16,128 nucleotides of DNA, taken from HIMB59 sp038124765. Lineage in GTDB: Bacteria > Pseudomonadota > Alphaproteobacteria > HIMB59. The DNA lies in contig JAYPCO010000024.1 of assembly GCA_038124765.1 (NCBI GenBank), positions 1 to 16,128 of the forward strand. Reading direction: 5' to 3'. Made by a program: the position numbers and the translations under genes. Position 1 is the stretch's first letter, and each line of letters begins with the position of its first letter. Under the pieces are notes generated by a model. It was not told where the DNA came from, did not search any database, and was given only the letters and a program-made list of their open reading frames with translations. This document shows, in pieces, positions 7,818 through 15,312 of this stretch.

Positions 7818-9298
7818 ATGAGCGATACTCCAAAATATTTAAAAGGTTTCAGTACTTTTCCATTAGATACAATTAATGAAATCCAAAGATCTGCCCGTGA
7901 AGGGATCTATCAAATCAGAGGATTGGGAGCGAAACGTAAAGTTCCTAACTTTGATGACTTAGTCTTTTTAGGCGCCTCAGCTTCTCGATACCCATTAGAG
8001 GGATATAGAGAAAAATGCAATACATCTGTAATTATGGGAGATAGATTTGCCAAAAAACCAATCAAACTAGACATTCCTATTACAATTGCTGGTATGAGTT
8101 TTGGTGCTCTTGGAGCTAATGCTAAAGATGCGTTAGGAAGAGGAGCTTCTGCGATGGGAACATCTACTACAACAGGCGATGGTGGCATGACACAAGAAGA
8201 AAGGAAGTCTTCTAAATATTTGGTTTACCAATTACTACCTTCTAGGTATGGAATGAACCCAGATGATCTTCGTAAAGCGGATGCTATTGAAGTAGTTGTA
8301 GGCCAGGGCGCAAAACCAGGTGGTGGCGGAATGTTGCTAGGTCAAAAAATTAACGAACGTGTTGCTAGAATGAGAAATCTACCACAAGGCATTGATCAAA
8401 GAAGTGCTTGTCGACATCCAGATTGGACAGGCCCCGATGATTTAGAAATTAAAATTCATGAATTAAGAGAAATTACGAATTGGGAAAAACCAATTTATGT
8501 AAAAGTTGGAGCTGCTCGTGCTTATTATGACACGGCGCTTGCTGTTAAAGCTGGTGCTGATGTGGTTGTCTTAGATGGTATGCAGGGCGGAACTGCNNNN
8601 NNNNNNNNNNNNNNNNNNNNNNNNNNNNNNNNNNNNNNNNNNNNNNNNNNNNNNNNNNNNNNNNNNNNNNNNNNNNNNNNNNNNNNNNNNNNNNNNCTGT
8701 TAAAGCTGGTGCTGATGTGGTTGTCTTAGATGGTATGCAGGGCGGAACTGCAGCAACTCAAGATGTTTTTATTGAACATGTTGGGATTCCTACGTTAGGA
8801 GCTCTTCGTGAAGCGGTAGACTCTTTAAAGGAATTAAATATGCATCGCAAAGTTCAATTGATTGTATCTGGTGGAATTCGATCTGGTGCAGATGTTGCAA
8901 AAGCTTTAGCCATGGGTGCCGATGCAGTTTCAATTGGATCTGCTGCGATGATCGCATTGAATTGTAATGCCGATTTATATCCCGAAGATTATAAAAAGCT
9001 AGGTACGGCAGCTGGTTATTGTCATCATTGTCATACAGGCAGGTGTCCAGTAGGTGTTGCTACACAAGATGCCGAATTAGAAAAAAGATTAGATCCAGAA
9101 TTAGCTGGAAAACGAGTTAAAAATTATCTTGCTACTTTAACGTTAGAATTACAAACCCTTGCAAGGGCTAACGGTAAGTCAGATGTTCGAAATTTAGAGC
9201 CGGAAGATTTAGCAGCTTTGACTGTAGAGGCAGCAGCTATGGCAAGAGTACCGCTGGCGGGTACAAACTGGATCCCAGGTCACAATAATCAATATTGA
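7818..9298 (+). CDS. mgsC: N-methylglutamate synthase subunit C (FMN glutamate synthase domain); artefactual internal gap
   Basis: Synthase subunit carrying the FMN-binding TIM barrel of glutamate synthase. Features are GMSFGALGANAKDALGRGA (from residue 92), GDGGMTQEE, KPGGGGMLLG, VVVLDGMQGGTAATQD, the phosphate-binding IVSGGIRSGADVAKALAMGADAV region, and Cys350, Cys353 and Cys358 in a CX2CX4C pattern (YCHHCHTGRCPVG) that should hold an iron-sulfur cluster. Residue numbers refer to the corrected protein. The 100-N gap at 8597-8696 and the following 55 bases duplicate sequence already present. Joining 8596 to 8752 gives 1326 nt, an uninterrupted 441-residue protein of normal size. It reduces the imino intermediate formed from methylamine and a 2-oxoacid. 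Its TGA overlaps the TTG start of the next gene. Confidence 0.88.
8542..8596 (+). repeat. 55-bp contig-end duplication, left copy
   Basis: These 55 bases, ending at the N run, are identical to 8697-8751 immediately after it. They encode the same stretch of the FMN barrel (ADVVVLDGMQGGT). They are one genomic copy represented twice at two overlapping contig ends. Confidence 0.95.
8597..8696. other. Assembly gap (100 N) inside mgsC, probably not a real gap
   Basis: This is a placeholder run of 100 N flanked by identical 55-bp sequences. Removing 8597-8751 restores one open frame through mgsC, which indicates the contigs actually overlap and nothing is missing. Confidence 0.93.
8697..8751 (+). 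repeat. 55-bp contig-end duplication, right copy
   Basis: Identical to 8542-8596. An apparent separate start (ATG at 8717... in this copy) is not a gene start but the middle of mgsC. Confidence 0.95.
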
Positions 9299-10581
9299 AA
9301 AATTATCCATATTGGTGGGAATTTTATAAACCTTACCACTTAAAAAACTGCGAAGTAAAAGATCGAGTTTTTGATTTAGTAATAGTAGGTTCTGGATATA
9401 CGGGTATAAGCGCTTCGATAGAGGCCAATCATCAAAATTTTAATACACTGGTTATAGATCAATTTGCTTTAGGAGAGGGAGCGAGTACAAGAAGTGCTGG
9501 AATGATTTCAGGTGGTTTAAACCTAGGCAAAAAAGTTAATTTATTTAAAAAGTATGGGAGTTCTCTAGCATTAGATTTTATTCAAGAGTCAATCGACTCT
9601 TATAAATATTTAGAAGAAACTATTGCAGGTTCGGAGGAAAAAGTCTTTTACCAAAAAACTGGTCGATTAGTTTTAGCGCATAGTCAAAAAAAACTTTTAG
9701 CCCTCCAAGAAAAAACTAATTTATTGAACAAGGTCACTCAGCTTCAAGTTGAATTACTGAATGATTTAGAAAGAGAGCTTCCTAATAACTACTATAAGGG
9801 GGGTATGTTAGTGAAAGATGCTGCAAGCATACATCCAAGTTTATTTTATAAATTTCTACTTGATAAAACTATCAATCTTGGAACTAAAATCTGCACGCCT
9901 TGCAAGCTAATCAGTTATAAAAAAGAAGATGATTTCTACTTACTTAATACCACTGAGGGGAGTTTAAAAACTAAATATTTATTTTTTGCTACTAACGGAT
10001 ACTCGTCGAAGGAAATTGGAGATGAGCATAATAAAATCATCGGTATACCTTCCTATATCTCCGTATCCAATGAACTCGGAGAAGACACCATTCATAAATT
10101 AATGCCTAATTTGAGAATGTACTCGGATACTAAAAATGATTTGTTTTATTTTAGGCCTACACCTGATCATAAAAGATTATTATTTGGCGCCTTTCCTATT
10201 TGGGCTGCCAATCAAGAAAACTCATCAATGGTTAAAAATTTCTTTTTGAAAAAAATACCAAAAATTCTACCTAATATCCCTAAATTTGAATTGGACTATA
10301 TATGGGGTGGAAAAGTAGGTGTTACCTTTAATACTCTTCCTGAAGTCAATAAAATTGATAATCGCCTATATGTTTTTGGCTGCAACGGCAGTGGCGTAGC
10401 GCTTATGCCTTATTTAGGTAGTAGATCAATATCCTTATTGCAAGATAAAAGAAATTCTAAGTTTGTAATAAGTCAAATTCATAGCAATAAAAACTATCTT
10501 AAAAATATAATTATTAAATTATTACCTCTATTAGGTTTTTATTATCGTTTCAAAGAAAACTTAGAAAATAAATTTAATTAA
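9295..10581 (+). CDS. FAD-dependent amine oxidoreductase, PuuB/DadA-like
   Basis: 428 residues of the D-amino-acid-oxidase superfamily. The N-terminus KNYPYWWEFYKPYH resembles the leader of gamma-glutamylputrescine oxidases. The FAD motif VGSGYTGISA lies at residues 31-40. The C-terminal WGGKVGVTFNTLPEV (from about 338) and GCNGSGVALMPYLGS (from 362) match the WGG-LP-I/V and GxxGxGVA motifs of the PuuB/OrdL group. It starts with TTG overlapping the mgsC stop (TTGA, 9295-9298), so it is translated by coupling and belongs to the same operon. No partner subunits and no covalent-FMN His segment are evident. Substrate is unknown. Position and family suggest oxidation of an N-substituted or gamma-glutamylated amine. 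A mutation-driven start further downstream cannot be excluded because no clear Shine-Dalgarno precedes the TTG. Confidence 0.75.
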   Translation: MKNYPYWWEFYKPYHLKNCEVKDRVFDLVIVGSGYTGISASIEANHQNFNTLVIDQFALGEGASTRSAGMISGGLNLGKKVNLFKKYGSSLALDFIQESIDSYKYLEETIAGSEEKVFYQKTGRLVLAHSQKKLLALQEKTNLLNKVTQLQVELLNDLERELPNNYYKGGMLVKDAASIHPSLFYKFLLDKTINLGTKICTPCKLISYKKEDDFYLLNTTEGSLKTKYLFFATNGYSSKEIGDEHNKIIGIPSYISVSNELGEDTIHKLMPNLRMYSDTKNDLFYFRPTPDHKRLLFGAFPIWAANQENSSMVKNFFLKKIPKILPNIPKFELDYIWGGKVGVTFNTLPEVNKIDNRLYVFGCNGSGVALMPYLGSRSISLLQDKRNSKFVISQIHSNKNYLKNIIIKLLPLLGFYYRFKENLENKFN

Positions 10582-10604
10582 CCACAAAAAAAATATTAAG
10601 GCCA

Positions 10605-10633
10605 TTGAAAGCTGTTCCATATAGTGGAATAAT
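10605..10633 (+). promoter_or_regulatory. Predicted sigma70-type promoter of the IclR gene, with a very short leader
   Basis: TTGAAA (10605-10610, 5/6 match) and AATAAT (10628-10633, 5/6 match) are separated by 17 bp. Initiation about 7 nt after the -10 box would fall near 10640, only about 6 nt before the ATG at 10646. No Shine-Dalgarno precedes that ATG. A near-leaderless transcript is the natural reading. Confidence 0.55.
10615..10629. promoter_or_regulatory. Palindromic operator in the IclR promoter (probable autoregulation)
   Basis: TTCCATATAGTGGAA has perfect 5-bp arms around a 5-nt centre. It sits between the predicted -35 and -10 boxes and overlaps the first two bases of the -10 box. 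It follows the same TTYCA-N5-TGRAA form as the sites at 1209-1227 and 11433-11451. Binding here would block RNA polymerase, consistent with the self-repression common in IclR regulators. Confidence 0.6.
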
Positions 10634-10645
10634 ATTTCTTTAACT

Positions 10646-11413
10646 ATGACTGAGAGTTTAAAATATATCAATAAGTCGCTTGAAAAATCATTTAAGATTT
10701 TAGAAATTTTATCCAAATCACTTTTTCCTCTCAAGGCTGCAAATATTTCTAGGAAGGCATCTATTTCAAGAACAACAACTTTTAGACTCTTATCGGTACT
10801 TTGTCATTTAGGTTATATTCATAAAAACTCATCTACGAACAGTTATTCAATGGGTCACAAAGCATTTCAGTTTGGCGAAACATCAGACTACCTTCAGTCT
10901 ATATCTGAAACGGCAAAAGAAGTTTTGGAAGATGTTGCCAAAAAAACAAATTTAATCACTTACATGGCCATGTTAGAAGGCTCACAAATCGTGCATTCAG
11001 ACAAAATATCTAATAGTAACGATTTATCTTATAGAACTTTTAGAATGCGTTTAGACGCGCATTGTTGTGCGCTAGGTAAAGTAATGCTTGCTTATAGACC
11101 AGATAATGAAATATCAGCAATTTATAAGAGCTATAATTTCTTTCCTCATACCAAAAATACAATTTCTAATTTACAAGATTTAAAAAAAAACCTTCATCAA
11201 ATTAAGGTTCAAGGTTATGCGTTAAACCATGGCGAAGCTTTTGACAATGTCTATGGTATAGGCGTTGCAATACTGGATAAGGAGAAAAGGTCGTTTGCAG
11301 GAATCTCTCTTTCAGGAAGTAAAAATATAATGAACCCTAAATCTATGTATGATTATGTTAAACTTCTTCAGAGCGCTTCTATTAAAATTTCTAAATTAAT
11401 TGTTGATAAATAA
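10646..11413 (+). CDS. IclR-family transcriptional regulator
   Basis: 255 residues, the usual IclR size. The N-terminal winged helix-turn-helix spans about residues 8-72: SLEKSFKILEILSKS, then the recognition region ISRTTTFRLLSVLCHLGYI and the wing NSYSMGHKAFQFG. The C-terminal effector domain (about 80-250) has typical blocks: ITYMAMLEGSQIVH, RMRLDAHCCALGKVMLAY and LNHGEAFDNVYGIGVAILD, then AGISLSGS. The ligand is unknown; an amine-pathway intermediate is the natural guess from its position between two amine operons. It has its own apparent promoter and operator, 64 bp after the preceding gene. The ATG at 10646 is supported by domain alignment rather than by a ribosome site. Confidence 0.9.
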   Translation: MTESLKYINKSLEKSFKILEILSKSLFPLKAANISRKASISRTTTFRLLSVLCHLGYIHKNSSTNSYSMGHKAFQFGETSDYLQSISETAKEVLEDVAKKTNLITYMAMLEGSQIVHSDKISNSNDLSYRTFRMRLDAHCCALGKVMLAYRPDNEISAIYKSYNFFPHTKNTISNLQDLKKNLHQIKVQGYALNHGEAFDNVYGIGVAILDKEKRSFAGISLSGSKNIMNPKSMYDYVKLLQSASIKISKLIVDK

Positions 11414-11432
11414 TGATTTTTTTTAGAAATTT

Positions 11433-11451
11433 TGTTTCATAATTTGAAACA
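11433..11451. promoter_or_regulatory. Palindromic operator upstream of the second amine operon
   Basis: This is the same 19-bp palindrome TGTTTCATAATTTGAAACA found at 1209-1227, here 61 bp before the ATG at 11513 in a 99-bp intergenic space. The identical block extends to 23 bp (11432-11454). Its right arm also contains TTGAAA, which resembles a -35 box, but no strong -10 follows. Confidence 0.75.
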
Positions 11452-11499
11452 CTAAGTATTAATTAAATTTAGCACATACAGAATGTTAACTTACAAGCC

Positions 11500-11504
11500 G
11501 GAGG
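11500..11504 (+). promoter_or_regulatory. Ribosome binding site that decides the start of the second FAD oxidoreductase
   Basis: GGAGG lies 8 nt before the ATG at 11513. The upstream in-frame ATG at 11483 has no ribosome site and would place this GGAGG inside the coding sequence, so 11513 is the start. Confidence 0.8.
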
Positions 11505-11512
11505 TTAATATA

Positions 11513-12859
11513 ATGAGCTTACCAACAAAATGTGAATACCTAATCATCGGAGGAGGTATGCATGGTCTTAGCACAGCTTGGCATTTGTGTAAAAAATTAG
11601 CAAGTAAGGGCCAACTCAAAGAAGATTCTGTCGTTGTTTTAGAAAAAAGTAAAGTTGCAGACGGTGCTACTGGAGTAGCATGCGGTATTGTTAGAAATAA
11701 TTATTATCAACCTGCCATGAGAAGATTAATGGCTCATTCTGTAAATATCTGGAATGAGAATGCTGAAGTTTTAACTTTTAGACCCGTTGGTTATATGCAG
11801 ATCAATTCTCAATTAATGCATGAAGGCATGTCACAAGTTTATCAACAACAAAAAGAAATTGGTTATGAGTCAACCTTCATTGAAGGTAGTGCTGACTGTG
11901 ATAAGTACATGAAAAATTTATTACCAGATTGGCAGGCACAAGGTATCACTTCTGTGTTACATGAAAAAAAATCTGGATATGGTGCTAACAAAGGTGCTTG
12001 TTTAGGTATGCATAAACTTGCTACTTCAGCTGGTGCAAGAGTTATTGAAGGCGTAGAAGTGACAGATCTAATTAGATCAAATGGCAGCGGAGCTGTTTCT
12101 GGTGTTAAAACTGCCAGAGGTGATGTGCATTGCACCCAATTAATTGTTGCTGCAGGCCCATGGGTTAGAAAATTTTGGGAAATTTTAGAATTACCTAATA
12201 CTGTTAAAATCAAACAGCCAGATGGTTCATTTGTAGAAGACATTCCTATGTGGACTTACACAGCACTTGAAGAGGGTGAGCTCGATGTTGATCCAAATTC
12301 CTATAAAATGTCAGATGGGAGAGAGTACCCTGTCATTCACGTTGATACAGAGTCATCGCTTTATTCTGATAAAACTGGGAAACCAATACATGAAAATGAA
12401 ATGTGGGGCTTTTACTACAAGCCTGATGTATACCGTAAAGGTATTCAAGGCGGTTCATCTCCATATGATATTAATAAACCTTTAGACGATGTTAAAATTG
12501 ATCCTTACGGTCATGACTCAGATGAATTTCAACCTCGAGCATCATTCGAGGATAAATGGACATCAGCTCTAGCTTTCTGTCAAAAGCAGTTTGAAGGATG
12601 TCACGCTAAGTACAAACACCAAAAAGCGGGTGGTATTGGGTGTGTGACTCCAGACCGTTTTCCTGTATTCGACCAATATAGAGAAAACGTTTATATTATA
12701 GCTGATGCAAATCATGGATACAAAATGGCTGGTTTAGGCGATTTAGTATCCGAGGAAGTACTAGGCAGAAAATCTGATATTCTAGAACCTTTCAGATTTT
12801 CTAGATATGAAGAAGGGAAACTACATCCGGTCTCAAATAGTCCGTTCCCTTGGAGTTGA
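11513..12859 (+). CDS. Stand-alone FAD-dependent oxidoreductase, SoxB-like, of the second amine operon
   Basis: 448 residues of the D-amino-acid-oxidase superfamily. The FAD motif YLIIGGGMHGLSTAWHL has its glycines at about residues 13-18. VLEKSKVADGATGVACGIVRNNYY forms the FAD/FMN-facing loop. The C-terminal part has GGIGCVTPDRFPVFD (about 375) and ADANHGYKMAGLGDLVSEE (about 397), the usual closing motifs of sarcosine/dimethylglycine-type dehydrogenases. Where SoxB/MgdA has the FMN-linking His, this protein has SGYGANKGACLG (from about residue 154) with Asn/Lys and no His. It also lacks neighbouring SoxD, SoxA or SoxG genes, so it probably works alone with FAD. An internal segment at about 240-330 is longer than usual. 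Its stop is 21 nt before the next gene. Substrate is unknown; an N-substituted amino acid is likely. Confidence 0.78.
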   Translation: MSLPTKCEYLIIGGGMHGLSTAWHLCKKLASKGQLKEDSVVVLEKSKVADGATGVACGIVRNNYYQPAMRRLMAHSVNIWNENAEVLTFRPVGYMQINSQLMHEGMSQVYQQQKEIGYESTFIEGSADCDKYMKNLLPDWQAQGITSVLHEKKSGYGANKGACLGMHKLATSAGARVIEGVEVTDLIRSNGSGAVSGVKTARGDVHCTQLIVAAGPWVRKFWEILELPNTVKIKQPDGSFVEDIPMWTYTALEEGELDVDPNSYKMSDGREYPVIHVDTESSLYSDKTGKPIHENEMWGFYYKPDVYRKGIQGGSSPYDINKPLDDVKIDPYGHDSDEFQPRASFEDKWTSALAFCQKQFEGCHAKYKHQKAGGIGCVTPDRFPVFDQYRENVYIIADANHGYKMAGLGDLVSEEVLGRKSDILEPFRFSRYEEGKLHPVSNSPFPWS

Positions 12860-12880
12860 TGTTAGGAGGAGGAATATAAT

Positions 12881-14350
12881 ATGACAGCACTCGAAACGTA
12901 CGTTAAAGATAAAAAAAGACAGGAGTATATTAAACAGGTACGAAAGAAAATAGATAAGCTAGGTATCGAGTATATCTACTATCAATTTATTTCAGTTACT
13001 GGAAGAATTGTAGGTAAAGGTGTTCCAGCTGATCACTGGGAAAGCGTTGCGAACAAGGGTTTCCAATTAGTTTATGGTGCTACCGCAAACTTATTTACTA
13101 ATCGCCATGGTGATTACATTGGTTATGGACCTGAAGCCCACGAGCTTGTGGGTATTCCGGACCCAGAGACTTTTGTTCAACTCCCTTGGGATAAAAGAAT
13201 TGCAAGAGTATTTTGTACTTGCTTTAGAAACAGGGAAGAAGAAAAAGATCCAGGTGGTTATCTAACTTCTGACTGCCGTGGTAACTTAAAAAGAATTCAC
13301 GAAGAATTTAAAAAGAAACACGGACTAGAATTACGTGCAGGTACTGAGCCAGAAATGATGTGGCTAACTAAAAATGAAGACGGAACTCCAACAGGTTCTG
13401 GTTTCTCTAAGCCATATTGCTATCATATCGATCAGTTTGAATCTTTAAGACCTGTTTATATGAAAGTAATTGAATACTCTCGTGCAATGGGTTTAGACAT
13501 CATTCAAGGTGATCATGAAGATGCACCAGGTCAATTAGAATTAAACTTTAACTATGATGATGTTGTTAGAAACGCGGATAGATTGTCTACATTTAGACAA
13601 ATTTGCGCTCAAGTAGCAAGAGAGTTTAACTTAATAGCTTGTTTCTTAAGTAAGCCTTTTGTCGGTGTTTCTGCTTCTGGATGCCATACAAACATTTCAT
13701 TGTGGAAAGGTGGTAAAGACGAAACTGTCGCTATGGGAAATAAAACATTCCCTGGTATGGAAAATGTTTTCCATCATAGACGTGGCGGTACAAACGTATT
13801 TATGCCGGATACAAAAGATAGAAGAATTCCAGGTAAAGTAGGTTTATATGCTATCGGTGGTGTTATGGAACACTTACCTGCCTTAACTGCAATTGGTTCA
13901 TCTACTGTTAACTCATATAGAAGACTATGGGATACTGGTTTCTGGGCTCCTGTTTATGCGGATTGGGGTTATCAAAATAGAACTTGTGGTTTGAGAGTAT
14001 CTGCTCCAGGTCGTTTTGAATATCGATCAGTTGACTCTGCTCATAACCCTTATTTGATGGGTGCCGGTTTATTGAAGGCATTCGACCATGGTATCTCAAA
14101 GAAAATGGATCCAGGTAAACCTGAACAAAATAACATGTACGAACAAATGAAAGCTGGTAAGCAAGTTGAAAAACTACCAATGACTTTAGGAGAAGCTTTA
14201 GACAAATTGAAGAAAGATGAAGTTATCCAATCTGCAATGCCAGGCGACATGTTGAAAGTGTTTATGGAATATAAGACTGATGAGTGGGAAGAGTTTTTAG
14301 CAACACCTACTCAGTGGGATCTCGATAAATATTTAGACTGCTTACCATAA
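12881..14350 (+). CDS. Glutamine synthetase-fold ligase, divergent (candidate gamma-glutamyl-amine ligase)
   Basis: 489 residues with the complete catalytic core of the glutamine synthetase superfamily. Visible motifs are GTEPEM (154-159), DHEDAPGQLE (211-220), SASGCHTNISLW (264-275, with substrate His269), HLPALTAIGSSTVNSYRRL (331-349), and NRTCGLRV followed by GRFEYR and NPYL (366-392). The latch that reads DGSS in ammonia-using enzymes is here VYGAT (64-68), so the ammonium-binding Asp is replaced by Tyr65. This resembles GmaS/GlnT-type ligases that accept amines. It is longer than typical GmaS (about 435-445) and its N-terminal half is unlike it. An exceptionally strong AGGAGGAGGA (12864-12873) lies 7 nt upstream of ATG. 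Predicted activity is ATP-dependent ligation of glutamate gamma-carboxylate with ammonia or an amine. Confidence 0.8.
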   Translation: MTALETYVKDKKRQEYIKQVRKKIDKLGIEYIYYQFISVTGRIVGKGVPADHWESVANKGFQLVYGATANLFTNRHGDYIGYGPEAHELVGIPDPETFVQLPWDKRIARVFCTCFRNREEEKDPGGYLTSDCRGNLKRIHEEFKKKHGLELRAGTEPEMMWLTKNEDGTPTGSGFSKPYCYHIDQFESLRPVYMKVIEYSRAMGLDIIQGDHEDAPGQLELNFNYDDVVRNADRLSTFRQICAQVAREFNLIACFLSKPFVGVSASGCHTNISLWKGGKDETVAMGNKTFPGMENVFHHRRGGTNVFMPDTKDRRIPGKVGLYAIGGVMEHLPALTAIGSSTVNSYRRLWDTGFWAPVYADWGYQNRTCGLRVSAPGRFEYRSVDSAHNPYLMGAGLLKAFDHGISKKMDPGKPEQNNMYEQMKAGKQVEKLPMTLGEALDKLKKDEVIQSAMPGDMLKVFMEYKTDEWEEFLATPTQWDLDKYLDCLP

Positions 14351-14370
14351 AATAAAAAGGAGAAAAGTAT

Positions 14371-15312
14371 ATGTGTGGAATAGCTGGAGTTATTAATAGA
14401 AAAAAGACTGTAAACGTCGGGGAGCAGATGCGACTCATGTTACAAGGTCTTAAGCATAGAGGACCAGACTCTACTGGTTACGCTGTGTATGGCACGCCTT
14501 TGAAAAAAGGCTTCGTGATGAGATTTAAAGTCTCTGAAAATGAAGCTGAAAAGGTAAAAGCCGTTGTGGAAGCACCAGAGGTGTTGAAATCAAGAAAAGA
14601 TCAGGTTGATAAAATCTTGAAAAAACATGGCGCTAAAGTAACGAAGCAAAGCTCCAGCACCCCATATGCTTTTCGATATGAATTTGATTTTAAAGGAGAT
14701 CTTACAGATCTTGCTAAGGAAATCGAAACAGTAGAAAAAACTGAAATCTTATCCATTGGTAAAGGCCTTGAGTTAATCAAAGACCTCGGTGATGCAACAA
14801 CCGTTGCTAATCAATATGGTTTAGGAAAATTTATGGGAACTCATGGAATAGGCCATACCCGTATGGCAACGGAGTCTGATGTGGATATTAAATCAGCTCA
14901 CCCTTATTGGGCATTCCCATTTGAAGACGTTTCTGTAGTTCACAATGGTCAATTAACTAACTATTGGGGCAATAGAAGAGTCTTGGAGAGAAAAGGTTAT
15001 CGTTTTAATTCAAACTGTGACTCAGAAATTATTGCTGTTTATATTGCTGATAAAATGGCAAACGGTGTGGAGTTAGAGAAAGCTATGCACGATAGCTTAG
15101 ATGAACTTGATGGAGTGTTTACCTATGTTGTGGCAACAAAAAACCAATTAGGTATGGCGAAAGATTATATGGCTGCTAAACCAATGGTTATTTACGAAAG
15201 TAAAGATATTGTTGCGTGTGCTTCTGAAGAAGTTGCAATTAGAAACATTTTCCCTCATGAGATACCAACTTATGATCCATATGAAGCGGAGGTTAAAGTA
15301 TGGCAGGTTTAA
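14371..15312 (+). CDS. Class II glutamine amidotransferase subunit of a second split synthase (GlxB/MgsA-like)
   Basis: 313 residues, a paralogue of the protein at 6258-7136. MCGIAGVINRKKTV exposes Cys2 as nucleophile. Arg164 (GHTRMATES), Asn192-Gly193 (VHNGQLTN) and Asp217 (NCDSE) complete the amidotransferase site. Between about residues 45 and 130 it has a charged insert (VSENEAEKVKAVVEAPEV, then a lysine-rich stretch) that resembles the small alpha-beta insert of glxB-type proteins and is a little longer than in the first copy. The ribosome site AAGGAG lies 8 nt upstream. The 3' end overlaps the next gene by 13 nt. Rhizobial glxB or an mgsA copy are both fair names; function follows the amide made by the ligase just upstream. 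Confidence 0.82.
   Translation: MCGIAGVINRKKTVNVGEQMRLMLQGLKHRGPDSTGYAVYGTPLKKGFVMRFKVSENEAEKVKAVVEAPEVLKSRKDQVDKILKKHGAKVTKQSSSTPYAFRYEFDFKGDLTDLAKEIETVEKTEILSIGKGLELIKDLGDATTVANQYGLGKFMGTHGIGHTRMATESDVDIKSAHPYWAFPFEDVSVVHNGQLTNYWGNRRVLERKGYRFNSNCDSEIIAVYIADKMANGVELEKAMHDSLDELDGVFTYVVATKNQLGMAKDYMAAKPMVIYESKDIVACASEEVAIRNIFPHEIPTYDPYEAEVKVWQV
15288..15292 (+). promoter_or_regulatory. Ribosome binding site for the GXGXG subunit of the second operon
   Basis: GGAGG lies inside the 3' end of the amidotransferase gene, 7 nt before the ATG at 15300. It supports a 13-nt gene overlap and coupled translation. Confidence 0.8.

Noticed and set aside
8717..9298. Apparent separate gene starting after the second N gap
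   Set aside because: It is the C-terminal half of mgsC; the ATG-like start is inside the duplicated contig-end sequence.
11414..11430. T-rich tract after the IclR gene as an intrinsic terminator
   Set aside because: I could not find a stable GC-containing hairpin before the T-run; the region is simply AT-rich.
11483..11512. Upstream ATG of the second FAD oxidoreductase
   Set aside because: No ribosome site, and the added ten residues span the strong GGAGG that serves the ATG at 11513.
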